From: Niveispirillum sp943370215
GTDB taxonomy: Bacteria > Pseudomonadota > Alphaproteobacteria > Azospirillales > Azospirillaceae
Length of the DNA: 64,000 nt
Assembly (NCBI GenBank): GCA_943370215.1
Contig: CALRQC020000018.1
Location: 40,698 to 104,697 of the forward strand
Direction: 5' to 3'
The position numbers were made by a program, and so were the translations under genes. The notes under the pieces are model-generated. The model was not told the origin of the DNA. It saw nothing but the letters and a program-made list of their open reading frames with translations, and did not search any database. How positions within the stretch are numbered: the stretch's first letter is position 1; each line of letters opens with the position of its first letter. Positions 61,259 to 64,000 of the stretch are shown piece after piece.

Positions 61259-62059
61259 ATGCCCCGCCACGCCGCCCATACATATTGCGTTCCTTCAAGG
61301 CCGGCCGGGCGTCATGGGCGCCTGGCCGGCCTTTTCTGTGCGGTAATGGCCTTGAGCCTGGGGCTATCCGGCTGTACGGCGAGACCGATGGCCGCCAGCA
61401 TTCCGATGGCGCCACAACCGTTGCTGCAATCAGCCGGGCAGTGGCAGGTGGTGGCGGAGGATGTTGCCTCGGCAATTTCGGCCCATCTGGAGTTCCAGAT
61501 GGGCAGGAAGGTACCGGTACAGCTCTATATGATGCGACGGGACGATACGCTGTTTGCCGACGCTTTCCTGAATGCGGTGACGACCCGACTGGTTCAGAAA
61601 GGCCACCCGGTGGCGGTTGATTCGCGCCCCGATGTCACAGCGGTGGGGATCGATGTGTTGACCGTGAAAAGCAACGCATCCCGCCTTGATTCGGCCCCGG
61701 TTCCTGGTCCCCTGACGATTCTGGCGGCGGGTGTAGGGGTGGCGTCGGCGCTATCCGGTGGCACCTTGTCGAAATTCCCCTGGGGAATCACCGCCGGCGT
61801 GGCGGCGGCTGGCATGGAAATGTGGAACAACAAGCCGCCGGAAACGGATACGGAGATGATTCTCACCATCTCCATCGCACGGGAGGGCTTCTATACCTTC
61901 CGTACCAGCGCGGTCTATTACGTGAATGAAGCCGATATCTGGCAATATATCGGCGCGGGCGGCGCAACAGGCGGCACCCGTGGCGTCAACCTCAACAGTG
62001 TGCCGCAAGGCGTGGTGCGCTATGACCTCGCCGGTAAGCCCTATATCATGAAAAATTGA
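61259..62059 (+). CDS. Putative lipoprotein, function unknown
   Basis: A 266-residue protein with a lipoprotein signal peptide: basic head (RPAGRHGRLAG), hydrophobic core and lipobox LGLSGC. It should be anchored in the envelope. The mature portion has SAHLEFQMGRKVPVQLYMMRRDDTLFADAFLNAVTTRLVQKGHPV, a segment with Gly/Ala/Ser-rich repeats (ILAAGVGVASALSGG) and NSVPQGVVRYDLAGKPYIMKN at the end. I do not recognise a family. The ATG at 61259 gives the best signal. It sits 67 bases after phoU, and a tRNA gene follows on the other strand. Confidence 0.75.
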   Translation: MPRHAAHTYCVPSRPAGRHGRLAGLFCAVMALSLGLSGCTARPMAASIPMAPQPLLQSAGQWQVVAEDVASAISAHLEFQMGRKVPVQLYMMRRDDTLFADAFLNAVTTRLVQKGHPVAVDSRPDVTAVGIDVLTVKSNASRLDSAPVPGPLTILAAGVGVASALSGGTLSKFPWGITAGVAAAGMEMWNNKPPETDTEMILTISIAREGFYTFRTSAVYYVNEADIWQYIGAGGATGGTRGVNLNSVPQGVVRYDLAGKPYIMKN

Positions 62060-62086
62060 GAGCCTGTCTGCCACAGGTGGGGCCAC

Positions 62087-62161
62087 TGGTGCCGGTTGTC
62101 AGGATTGAACTGACGACCTACCGCTTACAAGGCGGTTGCTCTACCACTGAGCTAAACCGGC
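62087..62161 (-). tRNA. tRNA-Thr (TGT)
   Basis: A 75-base tRNA on the minus strand with the CCA end encoded. The acceptor arms GCCGGTT and AACCGGC pair fully. The D-arm has AGCTCAGTGGTAGAGC, the anticodon loop reads CTTGTAA giving anticodon TGT, and the T-loop is TTCAATC. It lies between a lipoprotein gene and rlmB. Confidence 0.96.
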
Positions 62162-62213
62162 GGACCAGGGTTCGACCGGTTGCAGGAAAGCATCCTGCAA
62201 CCGGGCCGGGACA

Positions 62214-63413
62214 TTAGCGCCGTCGCGCGACCTCGTAAAGAGCTACGGCGGCTGCATTCGAAACATTCAGGCTGCCAATGGGGCCGCCGGTGGGCAAACG
62301 GACGATTTCATCGCACCGTTCCCCTGTCAGACGGCGAATACCCTCCCCTTCGGAGCCCATCACCAGGGCGCTGCGGCCCGTCAGATCGACTTCGTGCAGG
62401 TTGCGAGCACCTGATTCGGCCAGACCGACCGTCCAGAAGCCGGCACCCTTCAGATCGTCGATGGCGCGGGCCAAGTTGGTGACGCGCACCAGCGGCACAA
62501 CTTCCACCGCACCCGATGCCGTCTTGGCCAGGGTGCCGGTGACCGGCGGCGCATGGCGATCCTGCACGATGACAGCCTTGGCGCCAAAGGCGGCGGCGGA
62601 GCGCAGCACGGCGCCGACATTGTGTGGATCGGTCACCTGATCCAGTACCACGACCGTGGCGGATGGATCATTGGCGGCGGCGATGCAGATATCCTCAATC
62701 TGCACTTCCGGCAGCGGGGCGCAGGAAAGTGCTACGCCCTGGTGCACGGCACCCGGCGGCAGCAGCTTGTCCAGGTGTTCCTTTTCCACCAATTGCGGCT
62801 CTGGCCGGTCCAGTTCGTCGCGGGATGCCTTGTCAAAGGCGCTGTCCAGCGCCTCCAGCCCGGCCTCAGTCACGAACAGGTCACGAATCTTACGTCCCGG
62901 GTTGGTCCAGGCGGCTGCCACAGCATGAATGCCATAGAGCAGATTATGCTTGTTCAGCGCCGGGCCGCTGCTGGCGCGCAGGGGAGCCGATTCCTCCAGG
63001 CCCAACTCCTCGGCGGCAGATATCGACCGGCCGGGATTGCTGCGGGCCGGCCGGCCCTCGCCACTGCGCGGCGGGCGCGAGGGGGCGCCGTCACGGCTAA
63101 TGCGTGCCGGGCCGCCATCGCGGGTGGGGCGTCCACTGGGCCGGGCATCATCGCGGGTGGGACGCGTGCCGGGACGGGCATCATCGCGGCGGAGGCCGCG
63201 TTGGGGGCGGCGCTCATCCCCCTGCTGTTCGGCGCGATCACGCGTAACGCGGGGGCCACGTGCGGGCCGCTCGTCATCACGGGTGAAGCTCTTGGCCGCG
63301 CGGGGGCCCTTTGCGGGCGCGCCGGGCTTGCCGCGACCGGTATCGCGGCCGGTGTTGGTGGGGCCGCTTTTGCTGCGGCGGTCGGATTTGGAGGAGGGGG
63401 GTCGGTTTCTCAT
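62214..63413 (-). CDS. rlmB: 23S rRNA (guanosine-2'-O-)-methyltransferase RlmB/TrmH-type, with long basic N-terminal tail
   Basis: A 399-residue SPOUT methyltransferase of the TrmH/RlmB group. The substrate-binding N-domain starts near HNLLYGIHAVAAAW. The catalytic knotted region has VVVLDQVTDPHNVGAVLRSAAAFGAKAVIVQDRHAP, SALVMGSEGEGIRRLT and LPTGGPIGSLNVSNAAAVALYE. The first about 125 residues are a low-complexity Arg/Asp/Pro/Gly-rich tail with loose repeats of the RDDARP/TRDG type, absent from E. coli RlmB (about 245 residues). It is probably an RNA-binding extension. ATG 63413 is chosen over TTG 63431. Confidence 0.92.
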   Translation of the reverse strand: MRNRPPSSKSDRRSKSGPTNTGRDTGRGKPGAPAKGPRAAKSFTRDDERPARGPRVTRDRAEQQGDERRPQRGLRRDDARPGTRPTRDDARPSGRPTRDGGPARISRDGAPSRPPRSGEGRPARSNPGRSISAAEELGLEESAPLRASSGPALNKHNLLYGIHAVAAAWTNPGRKIRDLFVTEAGLEALDSAFDKASRDELDRPEPQLVEKEHLDKLLPPGAVHQGVALSCAPLPEVQIEDICIAAANDPSATVVVLDQVTDPHNVGAVLRSAAAFGAKAVIVQDRHAPPVTGTLAKTASGAVEVVPLVRVTNLARAIDDLKGAGFWTVGLAESGARNLHEVDLTGRSALVMGSEGEGIRRLTGERCDEIVRLPTGGPIGSLNVSNAAAVALYEVARRR

Positions 63414-63550
63414 AGGTGCACTTTCGTTCAAACCTAGTAATTCCGCCAGCCACGAAAAAATCTTGAGGGGTGTGTAAGAAAGTCATTGACGGAAAAATCC
63501 GAGCCTTTATAAAGCGCCCCGTTCCGGCCGCTGGCCGAGAGCGGCACCGA

Positions 63551-63635
63551 GGAAGGGTGGCCGAGTGGTTAAAGGCAGCAGACTGTAAATCTGCCCGCAT
63601 AGCGTACGCTGGTTCGAATCCAGCCCCTTCCACCA
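63551..63635 (+). tRNA. tRNA-Tyr (GTA)
   Basis: An 85-base tRNA with a long variable arm as expected for tyrosine. The 5' end GGAAGGG pairs with CCCTTCC, and CCA is encoded. The anticodon loop ACTGTAAAT gives anticodon GTA. The T-loop is TTCGAATC. It lies upstream of tRNA-Gly and tuf. Confidence 0.97.
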
Positions 63636-63716
63636 GTTCAGGCGCGCCTCAGATGATGGGGCGCGCCGTTCTGCTTGTGGTGCACTCTCTTAAGGTAGGC
63701 GACGGGACGTTCCCGT

Positions 63717-63790
63717 GCGGGTGTAGCTCAATGGTAGAGCAGAAGCCTTCCAAGCTTACGACGAGGGTTCGATTCCCTTCACCCGCTCCA
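63717..63790 (+). tRNA. tRNA-Gly (TCC)
   Basis: A 74-base tRNA with CCA encoded. GCGGGTG pairs with CACCCGC. The D-arm has AGCTCAATGGTAGAGC, the anticodon loop CTTCCAA gives TCC, and the T-loop is TTCGATT. It lies 62 bases before the tuf start, the usual tRNA-tuf neighbour arrangement. Confidence 0.97.
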
Positions 63791-63851
63791 ACGTTTCAAG
63801 TTTTCCACGACCCGGCGTCTCAGGACGGATCAGGCAAGGGCACAGGATACC

Positions 63852-64000
63852 ATGGCGAAGGCAAAGTTTGAGCGGACGAAGCCGCACTGCAACATCGGCA
63901 CGATCGGCCACGTTGACCACGGCAAGACGTCGCTGACCGCGGCGATCACCAAGGTTCTGGCCGAGAAGGGCGGCGCGACCTTCACCGCCTATGACCAGAT
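63852..64000 (+). CDS. tuf: Elongation factor Tu, N-terminal part, cut by window edge
   Basis: The first 49 codons are present, beginning MAKAKFERTKPHCNIGTIGH. The G1 P-loop GHVDHGKTS follows at about residues 19-27, with the expected LTAAITKVLAEKGGA after it. The reading frame runs off the right end. EF-Tu carries aminoacyl-tRNA to the ribosome. AGGA lies 6 bases before the ATG. Whether it is tufA or tufB cannot be decided here. Confidence 0.96.
   Translation, partial: MAKAKFERTKPHCNIGTIGHVDHGKTSLTAAITKVLAEKGGATFTAYDQ

Overview
The window is high-GC bacterial DNA with tightly packed genes. The content points to an alphaproteobacterium of the Rhodospirillales/Azospirillaceae type (Azospirillum or Niveispirillum-like). 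The pointers are a split GcvPA/GcvPB glycine decarboxylase behind a tandem glycine riboswitch, a fabI-aroC pair, several large chemoreceptors, and a tRNA-Tyr/tRNA-Gly/tuf arrangement at the right edge. The genus is an inference from remembered families, not a computed result. No phage, insertion sequence, CRISPR array or rRNA operon is visible. The only mobile-like DNA is a pair of related inverted-repeat elements near 10.7 kb and 30.0 kb.

Left third (0-28 kb): a degenerate-GGDEF/EAL protein, a NfeD-stomatin pair, an AI-2E-type exporter, CreA, a 580-residue protein I do not recognise, an AbrB-type membrane protein coupled to an aspartoacylase-like hydrolase, an HutG-like N-formylglutamate amidohydrolase with a flavin reductase, and a UbiD-family decarboxylase. 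A PAS-MCP-PilZ chemoreceptor follows, then aroC and fabI, a YihY/BrkB membrane protein, a TonB-dependent receptor and an OmpA-type porin facing each other across two terminators, an aminopeptidase P, a short AraC-type regulator, ispH and a lipoprotein.

Middle (28-41 kb): the glycine cleavage operon gcvT-gcvH-gcvPA-gcvPB sits under a two-aptamer glycine riboswitch and is interrupted by an inverted-repeat element between gcvT and gcvH. Next is a compact operon of a chemoreceptor with two periplasmic binding proteins and no transporter genes, which is the most suggestive possible new sensing module here. A methyltransferase, a class I aminotransferase and a polytopic membrane protein follow.

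Right third (41-64 kb): a large alpha-2-macroglobulin-like lipoprotein-type protein whose thioester motif is lost, a P-loop kinase-like protein and a second aspartoacylase-like hydrolase. An exopolysaccharide locus follows: ligase/polymerase-like protein, Wzz-like protein, two GT2 glycosyltransferases, a very large SLBB export protein, and a Xre regulator. Then come N-carbamoylputrescine amidase, a BtuF/BtuC-like pair without an ATPase gene, a NadR-like P-loop protein, a pentapeptide-repeat protein, phoU, a lipoprotein, tRNA-Thr, rlmB with a basic tail, tRNA-Tyr, tRNA-Gly and the start of tuf.

Recurring themes are c-di-GMP (EAL, PilZ), chemotaxis (two receptors) and cell surface/exopolysaccharide. 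Several start sites lie inside inverted repeats (about 1.4, 12.7 and 55.4 kb), which suggests translational or operator control. Where the longest reading frame clearly exceeds the family length, I moved the start to a downstream codon supported by family length and/or Shine-Dalgarno position.
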